Positions 41,774 to 41,827 of a DNA stretch of 41,827 nucleotides are shown here, one piece after another. This DNA comes from Rubrivivax sp. (GTDB lineage: Bacteria; Pseudomonadota; Gammaproteobacteria; Burkholderiales; Burkholderiaceae_C), in NCBI GenBank assembly GCA_018780805.1, contig JADMJD010000139.1:1-41827 (forward strand), given 5' to 3'. Below the pieces are notes generated by a model, which was not told the origin of the DNA, ran no database searches, and worked only from the letters and a program-made list of their open reading frames with translations. The translations under genes were made by a program, and so were the position numbers. The stretch's first letter is position 1; every line of letters begins with the position of its first letter.

Positions 41774-41827
41774 ATGAGCATCCTCGTCACCGGCGGCGCC
41801 GGCTTCATTGGCAGCAACTTTGTGCTG
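41774..41827 (+). CDS. rfbB: NAD-dependent sugar dehydratase/epimerase, probably RfbB, N-terminal fragment
   Basis: Only 18 codons before the right edge: MSILVTGGAGFIGSNFVL. The TGGAGFIGSN nucleotide-binding loop is that of extended short-chain dehydrogenases. GSNFVL is usual in dTDP-glucose 4,6-dehydratase (RfbB/RmlB), which would start a dTDP-rhamnose operon to the right, but other sugar epimerases cannot be excluded from so short a stretch. The 32-bp gap before it is A/T-richer than its surroundings; no promoter was identified with confidence. Confidence 0.7.
   Translation, partial: MSILVTGGAGFIGSNFVL

Overview
The window looks like chromosomal DNA of a high-GC betaproteobacterium of the order Burkholderiales, most likely Comamonadaceae or a close relative. 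The reasons are the strong G/C bias at third codon positions, the family types (FolE2, DUF3108, RpoH under a CIRCE element), the housekeeping gene order, and a dispersed repeat carrying GCCCCC-CGA-GGGGGC that I recognise as common in Comamonadaceae. No rRNA, tRNA, CRISPR array, transposase or prophage gene is visible. Genes are packed tightly and no gene-free stretch exceeds about 250 bases.

Region 1 (1-9651, all minus strand). Read in the direction of transcription: xseB, ispA and dxs (coupled; isoprenoid precursors plus exonuclease VII small subunit), folE2 (folate/pterin), ychF and a ydhF-like aldo/keto reductase (coupled), a large membrane hybrid histidine kinase (MASE1-CHASE-PAS-HK-REC), and the 5' part of rpoH (sigma-32). 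rpoH has a near-perfect CIRCE operator over its promoter, so HrcA probably controls the heat-shock sigma factor.

Region 2 (9652-29436, mixed strands) holds short housekeeping and accessory units. They are a Rieske oxygenase with an EamA transporter; a two-domain sulfurtransferase; a universal stress protein; a Tat-exported dienelactone-hydrolase family protein; a polyphosphate module (ppx convergent with ppk1-sixA); pirin; a second EamA transporter with a MOSC protein; a UbiH-type hydroxylase with DsbC; an M61 peptidase coupled to a DUF3108 protein; a small unknown protein; an enoyl-CoA hydratase; and lysS with a PNPOx-like flavoprotein. Several divergent pairs share closely spaced (T/C)ACAAT -10 boxes, and some start codons lie only 6-7 nt after the box, which suggests leaderless mRNAs.

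Region 3 (29495-41827, plus strand, open at the right edge) is a surface-polysaccharide cluster. It encodes an acyltransferase, three glycosyltransferases, a TylF-type and two other methyltransferases, a Wzx-like flippase, a DegT aminotransferase, a small initiating phosphoglycosyl transferase, a PglF/WbpM-type sugar-nucleotide 4,6-dehydratase and the start of a probable rfbB. Dehydratase, aminotransferase and phosphoglycosyl transferase together suggest an amino-dideoxy sugar as the first sugar on undecaprenyl phosphate; the flippase would export the lipid-linked repeat unit. Most genes overlap by 4 bp.

The oddest element is an AAA ATPase/DUF4143 gene with a PD-(D/E)XK-like C-terminus set inside this operon. 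A 35-bp imperfect palindrome fills the whole gap in front of it. Other structures worth a second look are two copies of the dispersed repeat that each form a mini-ORF ending TGAcATG at the next gene's start, matching 6-4-6 inverted repeats just after the -10 boxes of rpoH and ychF, and a tandem repeat at the end of ppx that puts a stop codon in all three frames.
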